Notes: a model not told the origin generated them from the sequence alone. DNA of 47,806 nt from Rickettsiales bacterium (GCA_031260805.1 JAISKV010000006.1:1-47806), one strand, 5' to 3'. Counted from the stretch's first letter, positions 1 to 7,378 are shown. Numbers and translations: made by a program.

Positions 1-218
1 TATAAAATTACGAAAATTCAAGAGATTTCAATAAATATTGGAAAATTATGTAATAATGCAACTTTGCTATTTTTTACTCAAAAAATGATATTTTCGGACA
101 AAAATGGGTCAAAATGTAATGGGTGTCAGTAAATTGACTATTCTTACATATCTGACAAAATGCAACAAAAGCGGCAGGTCTGGGAGTTTTTCGAGTGTCC
201 GGGTTCTTTGAGTTTATG
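1..218. other. AT-rich left edge without a recognisable gene
   Basis: This stretch is clearly more AT-rich than the neighbouring genes. The only reading frame crossing it (minus strand, from about 256 down to 74) begins inside the tRNA-like fragment and has no ribosome-binding site or recognisable domain, so I do not call it a gene. It may be foreign DNA joined to the tRNA-Ser fragment, but no integrase or other mobile gene is visible. Confidence 0.4.
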
Positions 219-262
219 ACTGATTTCGAGTCAGGTACATTCAACCACTCTGCCACCCGTCC
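219..262 (-). pseudogene. 5' half of tRNA-Ser(CGA), truncated
   Basis: Read on the minus strand from 262, the sequence gives a 7-nt 5' acceptor strand (GGACGGG), a D-arm of tRNA-Ser type (GCAGAGTGGTTGAATGT) and an anticodon arm with loop CTCGAAA, so anticodon CGA at 226-228. After the anticodon stem (ending near 219) there is no long variable arm, no T-arm and no CCCGTCC to close the acceptor stem anywhere to the window edge. The anticodon stem also has one C-T mismatch. It therefore looks like a broken tRNA-Ser, perhaps the scar of an integration or deletion. A tRNA interrupted by an intron whose 3' half lies outside the window is a less likely alternative. Confidence 0.6.
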
Positions 263-284
263 GTGTTCGGCATTATAAGGAAAT

Positions 285-809
285 TTATTTCTTTTGCAAT
301 ATTAAAAATCGGGCGCGGCCGTATGCTTTATCCGCCACCACTGTCATATCAGGGATTTTCGGTACAAATGAATTTTCCATTTCCCAGACGACAACCGCAC
401 CATCGGATGCATTTTCGTTAAATTCATCCACAAATTTTTGGCCCAACTGCGGCTGGTCGTACGGCGGATCTACAAAGACCAGGCCTGTTCCGGGCGCCAT
501 GCTCTGAATCATTTTCAGCGCGTCGCGATTCATCACATTCGCCCCGGGCATTCCGCGGACATTGTCGCACACGGTTTCGGATTCAATATCGGAAAACAGG
601 CACAACTTCACCCAATCGCGCGATATGCATTCCGCCCCCAATATTCCGCTGCCGGCAAAGGCGTCCCACGCCGTCTCGAACGGGGCCAATGGCGTCAGGA
701 TGTTGAACACCGCGGTCCGCGCCATATTCTGGGTTGGACGGGCGCCGGCCGGAACTGCGAACTTGCGCCCGCGATAACGACCACTTAAAATTTGCAAATG
801 CGTATCCAT
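285..809 (-). CDS. rsmD: 16S rRNA (guanine(966)-N2)-methyltransferase RsmD
   Basis: RsmD methylates G966 of 16S rRNA with S-adenosylmethionine during 30S assembly. The 174-residue protein has the family signature near the start (LSGRYRGRKFAVP, then RPTQNMARTAVFNIL), a glycine-rich SAM-binding loop (DAFAGSGILGAE, about residues 49-60) and the catalytic DPPYD motif near residue 116, where the family usually has DPPY or NPPY. Length is normal to slightly short. The ATG at 809 lies 6 nt after a TATAAT on the minus strand with no Shine-Dalgarno sequence, suggesting a leaderless mRNA. It is divergent from tadA with about 20 nt between them. Nothing else is odd. Confidence 0.93.
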   Translation of the reverse strand: MDTHLQILSGRYRGRKFAVPAGARPTQNMARTAVFNILTPLAPFETAWDAFAGSGILGAECISRDWVKLCLFSDIESETVCDNVRGMPGANVMNRDALKMIQSMAPGTGLVFVDPPYDQPQLGQKFVDEFNENASDGAVVVWEMENSFVPKIPDMTVVADKAYGRARFLILQKK

Positions 810-815
810 GCCTGT

Positions 816-844
816 ATTATATAATCATTATGTTTATGAAACAA
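816..844. promoter_or_regulatory. Divergent rsmD/tadA promoter with one shared palindromic -10
   Basis: The 10-mer ATTATATAAT at 816-825 is its own reverse complement and supplies a TATAAT on each strand. On the minus strand TATAAT (821 to 816) has TTGTTT (844 to 839) 17 nt upstream, and rsmD starts 6 nt downstream. On the plus strand TATAAT (820-825) lies 10 nt before the ATG at 836 (4 nt before the one at 830); no good -35 is visible there. Two polymerases could not use it at the same time. Confidence 0.6.
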
Positions 845-1231
845 GTAATAAAACAAGCAATTCGCGCTGCCGCCCACAACGATGTTCCTGTCGGCGCTGT
901 CATAGTGCAAAATGGCCGGATTATCGCGCGCGGCGAGAATCAGATTGAACTGCGCGGGGACCCGACGCTGCACGCTGAAATCGTTGCGATTCGCCGCGCG
1001 TGCAAAAAGATAAAGAACAAATTTCTGACTGATTGCGATATTTTCGTATCGCTGGAACCGTGCCAAATGTGCCGGACCGCGATTTCATTGGCGCGCATCC
1101 GCCGCGTGTACTTTGCCGCCCCGGACAACGATCGCAAGAATCCTTGGAATGCGGAAATAATTCACGCGCCGGAATTTTCCGCGCAATCATCGGAATTGCT
1201 AAAAACATTTTTCAGGAACAAACGATCTTGA
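836..1231 (+). CDS. tadA: tRNA-specific adenosine deaminase TadA
   Basis: TadA converts A34 to inosine in the anticodon of tRNA-Arg(ACG). The protein carries the zinc-dependent cytidine/deoxycytidylate deaminase motifs: HAE (in TLHAEIVAIR, proton-shuttling Glu) and PCQMC (in SLEPCQMCRTAI), with zinc ligands His, Cys, Cys. PVGAV near the N terminus is also typical. At 131 residues it is shorter than the E. coli enzyme (about 167), mainly at both ends. Two ATGs are possible, 830 and 836; I chose 836 because it fits the -10 spacing better. There is no Shine-Dalgarno sequence. A related free-base deaminase is possible but the motif spacing favours TadA. Confidence 0.87.
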   Translation: MKQVIKQAIRAAAHNDVPVGAVIVQNGRIIARGENQIELRGDPTLHAEIVAIRRACKKIKNKFLTDCDIFVSLEPCQMCRTAISLARIRRVYFAAPDNDRKNPWNAEIIHAPEFSAQSSELLKTFFRNKRS

Positions 1232-1255
1232 CTTCTGTGCCGGCAGCACTATAAT
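1228..1255 (+). promoter_or_regulatory. Sigma70-like promoter of the lon-like operon, leaderless
   Basis: TTGACT (1228-1233), a 16-nt spacer and TATAAT (1250-1255) make a near-consensus promoter. The ATG of the lon-like gene at 1263 is only 7 nt after the -10, which is where transcription should begin, and no Shine-Dalgarno sequence exists. It overlaps the last codons of tadA. Confidence 0.7.
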
Positions 1256-1262
1256 TCACAGC

Positions 1263-3020
1263 ATGACGAAACAATACATACTCCCCCTGAAAGGACTGGT
1301 AATCCAACCCGGCATTACCGCGCCTATTTTTATTGACAATCCCGCGTCCATCGCGGTTATTGAGCGCGCCGCGGCCGAGACCAAGCAGATCGTGCTGGTC
1401 CCGCAGCACAGCGGGAACTATCCGATTCGCTCGGAAGACCTGTACGATGTTGGAACGCTGGCAGATGTGTTGCAGGTTTTGACCCTGCCGGATGGAACGC
1501 TGCATTGCATGACGCGGACGCTGGCGCCGGTGCGCTTGTCCGGCACGACGCTGTCTGACGGGTCGTTCAGCGCGTCGGCGGAAGTTCTGCCGCAGCGCAA
1601 GGAAATTGACGAAACGACAGCGGCGTTGCGCGACAAGATTTGCGAAGGCATCCGATTTATCGGCCGCGTGCACCGCGCGAACACCGACAAGTTGAAGAAT
1701 ATCGCGGAAAAGTATCCGATTGCGGCGTTTGTGGAATCCGTCATGAATATTTTGGATTTGGATACGGACGATTCGCTGAAAGTTCTGGTCATGGAGACTT
1801 GGAATGAAAAACTGACTGAAATTATGGGCCATGTGTCGCTGATGTCCGAAATGGCGCGGCTGGACGACAAGATTGACAAGCGCGTGAATTCCCAGATGAA
1901 CCAGTTGCAGCGCGAAATGTATTTGCAGGAAAAAATGCGCGCATTGCAAAAGGAAATGGGCGGTGATCCCGATGACGCCGAAGACACCGCTTCATATAAG
2001 AAAAGGATTGAAAAATCGCAGATGCCGCGCGCCGCGCGGGAACGGGCTTTGTCGGAATTAAAGCGGATTCGCGGCGATCGCAACACCGCGGAAAGCGCGA
2101 TGCTGAAAACTTACCTGGACGAACTGCTGTCCATGCCTTGGGCCAGTGCGGACAAGTCTGAAATTGATTTGACCGCGGCGCGCGAAACGCTGAACAGCGA
2201 GCATTTCGGCATGGATAATGTCAAAGATTTGATTCTGGAACATCTGGCGGTCATGAAGAAAACCGGAAATTTCGGCGGAACGATTTTGTGCCTGGTGGGA
2301 AGTCCGGGCGTAGGGAAAACCAGCCTGGGACAGAGTGTCGCCCGCGCGCTGGGACGAAAATATCAGCGGATAAGTCTGGGCGGAATTTCGGACGAAGCGC
2401 ACTTTCGCGGCCATCGCAAGACCTATATCGGGTCCCAGCCGGGGCGCATCATGGATGCGTTAAAGCGCGCCGGCACCAACAACCCTGTTATAATTCTGGA
2501 TGAAATTGACAAGATGGGGCGCGATTGGCGCGGCGATCCCGAATCGGCTTTGCTGGAAATTCTGGATCCGGAACAGAACAAATCGTTCCGCGATCATTAT
2601 TTGGAATGCGACTTTGATTTGTCAAATGTGGTGTTCATCGCGACTGCGAATTCGCTGAACTTTTCGCCCGCGCTGAAAGACCGCATGGACATCATTGAAA
2701 TCGCGCCGTACGGCGAAGATGAAAAGATGGAAATCGCGCGTCGGCATTTAATCGGGCGGGCGGCGGCCGATACGGGCTGGGCGGTGGACAACATAAATTT
2801 CCCGGACGGCGCCCTGCGGCACTTGATACAAAATTATACCCACGAAGACGGGGTGCGCGAACTGCGGCGCAAGATTTCCGCGCTGCTGCGCCGTGAATTG
2901 CTGAACAACAACGGCGAAGATGTTCCGACCGTTTTTGACAAGGACAAGATTGATTTGATACTGTCGCTGCGAATGTCGCCGCTGTTGAATCGTAAAATCG
3001 GGTTTGGCTTGCGCGCATGA
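1263..3020 (+). CDS. lon: Lon-type AAA+ ATPase lacking the protease domain
   Basis: The 585 residues match Lon from its N terminus: substrate-binding N domain (about 1-190, ILPLKGLVIQPG), coiled-coil linker (about 190-290) and AAA+ module with Walker A GSPGVGKTSLG (near 346), Walker B VIILDEIDKM (near 408), sensor-1 region FIATANS, arginine finger KDRMD and sensor-2 region HEDGVRELRRKIS. Bacterial Lon is about 780-800 residues, ending in a Ser-Lys protease domain. Here the frame stops at NRKIGFGLRA, just where that domain begins, and the catalytic PKDGPSAG-type motif is absent in all frames downstream because tsaB starts in the overlapping ATGA at 3017. The predicted product is an unfoldase or chaperone without proteolysis, possibly working with a protease encoded elsewhere. 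Confidence 0.88.
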   Translation: MTKQYILPLKGLVIQPGITAPIFIDNPASIAVIERAAAETKQIVLVPQHSGNYPIRSEDLYDVGTLADVLQVLTLPDGTLHCMTRTLAPVRLSGTTLSDGSFSASAEVLPQRKEIDETTAALRDKICEGIRFIGRVHRANTDKLKNIAEKYPIAAFVESVMNILDLDTDDSLKVLVMETWNEKLTEIMGHVSLMSEMARLDDKIDKRVNSQMNQLQREMYLQEKMRALQKEMGGDPDDAEDTASYKKRIEKSQMPRAARERALSELKRIRGDRNTAESAMLKTYLDELLSMPWASADKSEIDLTAARETLNSEHFGMDNVKDLILEHLAVMKKTGNFGGTILCLVGSPGVGKTSLGQSVARALGRKYQRISLGGISDEAHFRGHRKTYIGSQPGRIMDALKRAGTNNPVIILDEIDKMGRDWRGDPESALLEILDPEQNKSFRDHYLECDFDLSNVVFIATANSLNFSPALKDRMDIIEIAPYGEDEKMEIARRHLIGRAAADTGWAVDNINFPDGALRHLIQNYTHEDGVRELRRKISALLRRELLNNNGEDVPTVFDKDKIDLILSLRMSPLLNRKIGFGLRA

Positions 3021-3547
3021 TTCTGGTCATAAATACTGTTTACCCGGGACTGATACAACTGTGCGATGACACGGGCGGTTTGGTCAGTGTTAAAACGGAT
3101 TCCCAGTCAACGGATCTGCCCGGCGCGGTCAAGAAATTCTGCGGAGATTTTTCCAAGATATCAAAAATCGGCGTCATAACCGGCCCGGGCAGTTTCACCG
3201 GAATCCGCCTGGGCATCGCATACGCCAAGGGTTTGGCGCTGGGCTGTGGCGTTCCGATTGTCGGCGTGAACGCGTTCCAAGTTTACTTGGCGAAAAATCC
3301 GGACGCGTTTGTCGCGATTGACAGCGGGCGCGGGGATTTCTTTGTCGGCGCGCGCGACATCGCGCCAACGATAATGACGATTGACGCGGTTGAAGCGCAG
3401 CAATTTGATTATCCGAAAACAGTCGGGCATGCGCCGTTTGATTTAACGGACGCGGTTGCAATTGTCCGCGAATCAAATGAATGCGAACTGGTCATCCCGT
3501 TGTATATAAAACCAAGTTATGCTGAAACAAATCGCAAATCTTCATAA
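3017..3547 (+). CDS. tsaB: tRNA threonylcarbamoyladenosine biosynthesis protein TsaB
   Basis: TsaB is the ASKHA-fold partner of TsaD in making the universal t6A37 modification of ANN-decoding tRNAs. The signature GPGSFTGIRLG is at about residues 56-66, followed by AYAKGLALG and GVNAF. The protein has 176 residues against about 220-230 in most bacteria, shortened in the C-terminal half. It starts in an ATGA overlap with the lon-like stop, so the two are translationally coupled, and it overlaps rimI by 29 nt, the gene pairing common in alphaproteobacteria. TsaB is a structural subunit, so shortening does not by itself imply loss of function. Confidence 0.9.
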   Translation: MILVINTVYPGLIQLCDDTGGLVSVKTDSQSTDLPGAVKKFCGDFSKISKIGVITGPGSFTGIRLGIAYAKGLALGCGVPIVGVNAFQVYLAKNPDAFVAIDSGRGDFFVGARDIAPTIMTIDAVEAQQFDYPKTVGHAPFDLTDAVAIVRESNECELVIPLYIKPSYAETNRKSS

Positions 3548-3911
3548 ATCGTGCTTTCCGGACCGGCCCTGGTCTGAATCGGATTTTGCCGACCTCCAAA
3601 AGTCTGGCTGTGAAATCATCGCGTCCGAGAATGGCTTTATCGTGTGGCGCACCGTTGCGGACGAAACGGAAATTATCACAATCGGCGTCGCGCCGCATGC
3701 GCGCCGCAGCGGCATCGCGGCTGCAATGCTGGCATTGATAGAGCGGGATATCACGGGTGTCCGCAGCATATTTCTGGAAGTTGCGGCGGATAATGACGCC
3801 GCGATAAGGTTATACGAATCAAACGGATTTGTTAAAATCGCCGTCCGCGGGAAATATTATGATGGAAAAACCGACGCCATTGTCATGCGGAAAACATTGA
3901 AGCGGTTTTAA
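3519..3911 (+). CDS. rimI: Ribosomal protein S18-alanine N-acetyltransferase (RimI-like GNAT)
   Basis: A 130-residue single-domain GNAT acetyltransferase. The acetyl-CoA binding region (VAPHARRSGIAAAMLALIE, about residues 60-78) has the R-x-x-G-x-A/G pattern, and FLEVAADNDAAIRLYESNGF is the typical RimI motif B. RimI acetylates the N-terminal alanine of S18, whose gene rpsR lies at 37.9-38.2 kb. It starts inside the last codons of tsaB (29-nt overlap). Family membership is firm; the exact substrate is inferred from tsaB adjacency and resemblance. Confidence 0.85.
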   Translation: MLKQIANLHKSCFPDRPWSESDFADLQKSGCEIIASENGFIVWRTVADETEIITIGVAPHARRSGIAAAMLALIERDITGVRSIFLEVAADNDAAIRLYESNGFVKIAVRGKYYDGKTDAIVMRKTLKRF

Positions 3912-3920
3912 TTATCCCAT

Positions 3921-3949
3921 TTGACAACCTGCTGCATTTTTTGTACCCT
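3921..3949 (+). promoter_or_regulatory. Promoter of the HU/IHF gene
   Basis: A perfect TTGACA (3921-3926), a 17-nt spacer and a weak -10 TACCCT (3944-3949) lie in the short gap after rimI. The ATG at 3959 is 9 nt after the -10. A weak AGG at 3954-3956 is too close to act as a good ribosome-binding site, so a leaderless or nearly leaderless message is likely. Confidence 0.5.
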
Positions 3950-3958
3950 GAACAGGAA

Positions 3959-4231
3959 ATGAAAAAGACGGATTTAATCAGAACTTTGCAAATAAGTTTC
4001 AAGCACCTGCGCGTCCAGGATGCCGGCGCGGTCGTACAGTGCATCACGGATGCTATCGCCGGCGGATTGGCGGAAGGGAACCGCGTTGAAATCCGCGGAT
4101 TCGGGTCGTTCATGCCAACAATCCGCAGCGGGCGCGAAACGGTGAATCCGCGGAATGGCGAGCAAATGTTCGTGCCGCCGGTCCGCGGTGTTATTTTTCG
4201 CGCGGGCGGAAATCTCAAAAAAGGAATTTAA
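3959..4231 (+). CDS. HU/IHF-family DNA-binding protein
   Basis: A 90-residue nucleoid protein of the HU/IHF fold. It begins KKTDLIRTL, has the family signature EIRGFGSFMP at about residues 45-54 and the DNA-intercalating arm region TVNPRNGEQMFVPP, with proline at the expected tip. It most resembles the IHF beta subunit (EIRGFGSF) but I cannot separate ihfB from hup. An in-frame TTG at 3941 would add six residues; the ATG is preferred. The accDA start follows after 7 nt and probably shares the transcript. Confidence 0.88.
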   Translation: MKKTDLIRTLQISFKHLRVQDAGAVVQCITDAIAGGLAEGNRVEIRGFGSFMPTIRSGRETVNPRNGEQMFVPPVRGVIFRAGGNLKKGI

Positions 4232-4238
4232 GAAAACA

Positions 4239-5990
4239 ATGTCTCTGTTCAAGAAAACACCCCGGGGAATCCGGACAAAAAAGCATGAAAAATATGACTC
4301 GGTCAAACGATTGATGTGGGTAAAGTGCGACCATTGCGGCCGCCTTATCTATTATAAGGACTATAAAGAAAATTTGCGGATTTGTCCAAAGTGCAACCAT
4401 ACATTCGCGATGTCGCCGAAACAGCGGCTGGACATGATGTTTGACGATTATGATTGGGATAAAATAGCATTGCCGACGGCGAACGATGATCCGCTGAACT
4501 TTACGGACCGCATGTCGTACAAAGCGCGGCTGCGGGAAGAGCGGGACGAAACCGGCCAGACCGAGGCTTTGTTCGCGGCCGACGGCACGATTGACGGGAT
4601 TGACGCGACAATCGCGATAATAAATCCGGATTTTATGATGGGGACGATGGGGCGCGTGGTTGGAAACGGCTTTATCGCCGCGGCCGAGCATGCGATAGAG
4701 CGACGCCAGCCATTTATAATTTTCGCGGCCGGCGGCGGCGCGCGCATGCAGGAAAACTTGCTGGCATTGATGCAGATGGCGCGGACAACGCTGGCGGTCA
4801 ATCGTCTGCGGGATGAAAAAATTCCGTATATCGTCGTGCTGACCGATCCGACATTTGGCGGAATAACGGCTTCGTTCGCAATGCTGGGCGATATCAATAT
4901 CGCGGAAAGCGGCGCACGGATTGGCTTTGCCGGGAAACGGGTTATAGAGCAGAATATCCGTGAAAAATTGCCGTCAAATTTCCAGACAGCCGATTACTTG
5001 TACGACCACGGAATGGTTGACTTGGTGTCGCGGCGCGAAGATCTGCGCGAAAATGTGGCGCGGATTTTGCGTGTTATGACAAAAAAGCCCGGCGCGGTTC
5101 AGCAGATTTCCGTGCAAACGCCGAAAGTTGAAAAGACTGATAAGCACGCCAAGCGGCCGAAAATTGATAACAGCGCGTATTCCAAAGTCTTGCTGGCGCG
5201 AAATGAAAATCGTCCGCACTTTCTGGACTTTATCGCGGGACTGGTGTCCGATTGGACGCCGCTGGCCGGGGACAGATTATTTGGCGAAGATCCCGCGATG
5301 CAGGGCGGAATCGGCTATTTCCGCGGCATCCCCAGCGTCATAATCGGCCAGGAAAAGGGCCGCGACATCGCAACGCGGCAGAAATACCGCTTTGGCATGC
5401 CGACGCCCGAAGGATACCGCAAGGCCCAGCGATTAATGCGCTTGGCGGAAAAGTTCAGTTTACCAGTCATTTCGCTGGTTGATACCGATGGCGCATTTGC
5501 CGGCCGCGAGGCGGAAGAGCGCGGAATTTCCCAGGCAATCGCCGCGACGACGCAAACGGGACTGTCCGTCGCCACGCCTTTCGTTTCTGTAATCACGGGC
5601 AGCGGCGGCAGCGGCGGCGCGATTGCAATCGCGACCGGGGACAGGGTCTTGATGATGGAGAACGCGATTTATTCAGTTATATCGCCGGAATCATGCGCGT
5701 CAATTTTGTGGCGCGACAACAAATTCCGCGGCGAAGCGGCAACCGCAATGAAACTGACTGCGCGCGATGCGGCGGATCTTGCGGTCATTGACGCGATTGT
5801 TCCGGAACCGTCCGGCGGCGCGCATACGGACTGGCCCGCGTCGCTGGAATTGCTGGGCGAACGGGTTGTTCGTGAATTAAAGCAATTGGCGGAAATTCCG
5901 GCGGATCAATTGCCGAAAAAACGCGGCGAGAAATTCTTGGCCATGACGCGGGATATTGAAATCTGCCGGGTGGATGGCGGCGAATTATAA
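4239..5990 (+). CDS. accDA: Fused acetyl-CoA carboxylase carboxyltransferase, beta plus alpha (AccD-AccA)
   Basis: The product transfers CO2 from carboxybiotin to acetyl-CoA, giving malonyl-CoA for fatty acid synthesis. Residues about 1-285 are AccD: a zinc ribbon (CDHCGRLI, then CPKCNHTF), then FAAGGGARMQENLLALMQMA and the crotonase-fold core. Residues about 300-560 are AccA: GDRLFGEDPAMQGGIG, QEKGRD, FGMPTPEGYRKAQRLM, DTDGAFAGREAEERG, GSGGSGGAIAI and SPESCASILW. A charged linker (EKTDKHAKRPKIDNS) joins them. In most proteobacteria accA and accD are separate genes, so a 583-residue fusion is unusual here. The ATG at 4239 has AAGGA (4221-4225) upstream; an earlier in-frame start at 4155 overlaps the HU/IHF gene and is rejected. 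Confidence 0.92.
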   Translation: MSLFKKTPRGIRTKKHEKYDSVKRLMWVKCDHCGRLIYYKDYKENLRICPKCNHTFAMSPKQRLDMMFDDYDWDKIALPTANDDPLNFTDRMSYKARLREERDETGQTEALFAADGTIDGIDATIAIINPDFMMGTMGRVVGNGFIAAAEHAIERRQPFIIFAAGGGARMQENLLALMQMARTTLAVNRLRDEKIPYIVVLTDPTFGGITASFAMLGDINIAESGARIGFAGKRVIEQNIREKLPSNFQTADYLYDHGMVDLVSRREDLRENVARILRVMTKKPGAVQQISVQTPKVEKTDKHAKRPKIDNSAYSKVLLARNENRPHFLDFIAGLVSDWTPLAGDRLFGEDPAMQGGIGYFRGIPSVIIGQEKGRDIATRQKYRFGMPTPEGYRKAQRLMRLAEKFSLPVISLVDTDGAFAGREAEERGISQAIAATTQTGLSVATPFVSVITGSGGSGGAIAIATGDRVLMMENAIYSVISPESCASILWRDNKFRGEAATAMKLTARDAADLAVIDAIVPEPSGGAHTDWPASLELLGERVVRELKQLAEIPADQLPKKRGEKFLAMTRDIEICRVDGGEL

Positions 5991-6011
5991 AAAACCAAAG
6001 GAAGGAAAAAC

Positions 6012-6347
6012 ATGAAAAAAATATTAATGACTGTTGCGATGATTGGAATAGCCGGCGGCGCGAACGCTGCGTTGTTTGATAATTGCGAACGGGTTTCCGC
6101 GGCGGGCACGGCGGGCGATTATGTCGTAAAATGCCCTGCATCAGCGGACTTGGCTAAAATCGCGAAAATGAAACCGGACAGCAAATTTGCATCGGCGAAA
6201 AAAGATGCCGACGGCAAGCCGCTGAATATCTTTGGATTTATGCAGGATGATGAAAATATTTATATCAATGTCCTGACGAATGGCTGCTTTCGCATCATGA
6301 ACGGCACGGACGCATCGCAAAATTACGCAGTGGAAGTCTGCCGGTGA
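6012..6347 (+). CDS. Small exported protein of unknown function
   Basis: A 111-residue protein with a clear signal peptide (MKKILMTVAMIGIAGGANA, cleavage before ALF) and four cysteines in the mature part (DNCERV, VKCPAS, NGCFRI, EVCR), enough for two disulfides. A strong Shine-Dalgarno sequence (AAGGAAGG) stands before the ATG. It follows accDA after 21 nt and could be cotranscribed. I recognise no family. The small disulfide-bonded periplasmic design resembles inhibitors or adaptor proteins, but no function is assigned. Confidence 0.75.
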   Translation: MKKILMTVAMIGIAGGANAALFDNCERVSAAGTAGDYVVKCPASADLAKIAKMKPDSKFASAKKDADGKPLNIFGFMQDDENIYINVLTNGCFRIMNGTDASQNYAVEVCR

Positions 6348-6356
6348 TTTAATTTC

Positions 6357-6394
6357 CCCGTCATCATTTCCGCCTGCGCGGGAATGATGACGGG
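6357..6394. repeat. REP-like palindrome, copy 1
   Basis: CCCGTCATCATTTCC (6357-6371) pairs with GGGAATGATGACGGG (6380-6394) in a 15-bp stem with one G-T pair and an 8-nt loop. No T-run follows, so it is not a classical terminator. It matches the CGTCATTCC...GGAATGACG type of intergenic palindrome seen again at 30102-30210 and 45892-45964. Confidence 0.75.
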
Positions 6395-6504
6395 ATATTA
6401 TAAAGTAAAAAATATTTAACAAAGTGTTATAAAAAAACTGGCTAAATTTCCCATGGACTTATTTTCTTTAATATATTAGCATTAAAATCAGGACTTGTTT
6501 GTCA

Positions 6505-7077
6505 ATGATTTTTACATCACCCAAATCTTGCAAAATGTTATTTCCGCCTGTTTTTTTATGGGCAGCATTATCTTGCGCAATCCTTTCATTTGATGCCGCA
6601 TATGGTGCGCAAATTGCAGGAACCGGCTATGTGGATTCTGCACTTTCGCTGAAACTGGATAAGAACTCCGTCGCATCGGGAAGGGCGCGGGCATACACGA
6701 CAAAAGCGGACGGAACGCAAGAAAACCGCGGAATTTTTGGAAGCGGGTTTCTGATGTCCTATGGACCTGCGGGCGGCGGGGATTACAATAATCCAAATCC
6801 CGCGCACATCTTGACATTTTACCAGAATTCAGCCGAAGCCGGACTATCGTATACCAGCATGGATCAGTTCAAAACAACAATTGGATTACAAACCATTACG
6901 GACGGCACTGAAAGATCAACCGGACGAACCTATAACGGCAAAAAAACTTATATCAAATCGTTCAGTTCGGCCCAGGCCAGCATCCCCGGCGCGGTGCTTG
7001 TAAAAAAAGCAGACGAATGGGCCGAAACCATCGGCGGTCCAACCGTATCCTGGTCATACGAATACACCAAGGACTAG
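6505..7077 (+). CDS. Exported protein of unknown function with YVDSAL motif
   Basis: About 190 residues. A signal peptide with a hydrophobic core (FLWAALSCAILSFDAAYGA) runs to a predicted cleavage before AQIAGTG. The mature protein begins with GTGYVDSALSLKLDKNS, resembling the AKSYVDEAVSAI after the signal peptide of the protein at 35023, so the two may share an N-terminal module of the phage-tail-fibre style. The rest is rich in G, S and T. The start is uncertain: TTG at 6499, ATG at 6505, or ATG at 6535, which gives the most typical signal peptide. No Shine-Dalgarno sequence precedes any of them. Family not recognised. Confidence 0.6.
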   Translation: MIFTSPKSCKMLFPPVFLWAALSCAILSFDAAYGAQIAGTGYVDSALSLKLDKNSVASGRARAYTTKADGTQENRGIFGSGFLMSYGPAGGGDYNNPNPAHILTFYQNSAEAGLSYTSMDQFKTTIGLQTITDGTERSTGRTYNGKKTYIKSFSSAQASIPGAVLVKKADEWAETIGGPTVSWSYEYTKD

Positions 7078-7081
7078 GCAC

Positions 7082-7111
7082 GCGCTGAATTTATTTTTTG
7101 CAGTTCAGCGC
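7082..7111. terminator. Hairpin between convergent genes
   Basis: GCGCTGAA (7082-7089) and TTCAGCGC (7104-7111) form a perfect 8-bp stem around a T-rich 14-nt loop containing the stop codon of the minus-strand lipoprotein gene. It lies between two converging stop codons, so it probably limits read-through both ways. It lacks a T-run after the stem. Confidence 0.45.
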
Positions 7112-7378
7112 ATCGCCGTCATTTATGTACATAATCCAGTCAGAGCCTTTGGACCACAGCACGACCGTGTCGCCGTTCAAGTCGCCCTGGTACTTCGCGC
7201 CGGATGCGGACACCACTTGCGGCAGATTGACTGTGATGCCGTTGATGTTTGCGGTTATCGCGTCTTCCGCCACTTGAATCTTGACATTATGCCCGCCGCA
7301 TTTGATGGCGTTTTCATCGGCCGAGCATGCAATCAGCATCGGCGCGGCAAATAACAAAGACAGAATTATTTTATACAT
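7091..7378 (-). CDS. MliC-like lipoprotein, probable lysozyme inhibitor
   Basis: A 95-residue lipoprotein precursor: hydrophobic signal MYKIILSLLFAAPML ending in lipobox LIAC with Ser at +2, which favours outer-membrane sorting. The mature part ends with QVVSASGAKYQGDLNG, VVLWSKGSDW and a final LNCKK. MliC/PliC c-type lysozyme inhibitors share a SGARY-type segment, an F/LWSKGDE segment and a terminal cysteine that pairs with an N-terminal one (here IKCGG). This suggests protection from host lysozyme, consistent with an animal-associated life. The start at 7378 has GGGGG upstream; an upstream ATG at 7390 would lengthen the n-region by four residues. Confidence 0.7.
   Translation of the reverse strand: MYKIILSLLFAAPMLIACSADENAIKCGGHNVKIQVAEDAITANINGITVNLPQVVSASGAKYQGDLNGDTVVLWSKGSDWIMYINDGDALNCKK

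Noticed and set aside
74-256. 60-residue minus-strand frame over the tRNA fragment
   Set aside because: Starts inside the tRNA-like sequence, has no ribosome-binding site, and no recognisable domain.
3010-3547. A frameshifted Lon peptidase domain downstream of the lon stop
   Set aside because: No S16 motif (PKDGPSAG-type, or the catalytic Lys region) in any frame; the sequence is fully used by tsaB.
6357-6394. Rho-independent terminator
   Set aside because: The stem is strong but no T-run follows, and the sequence matches the REP-like family.
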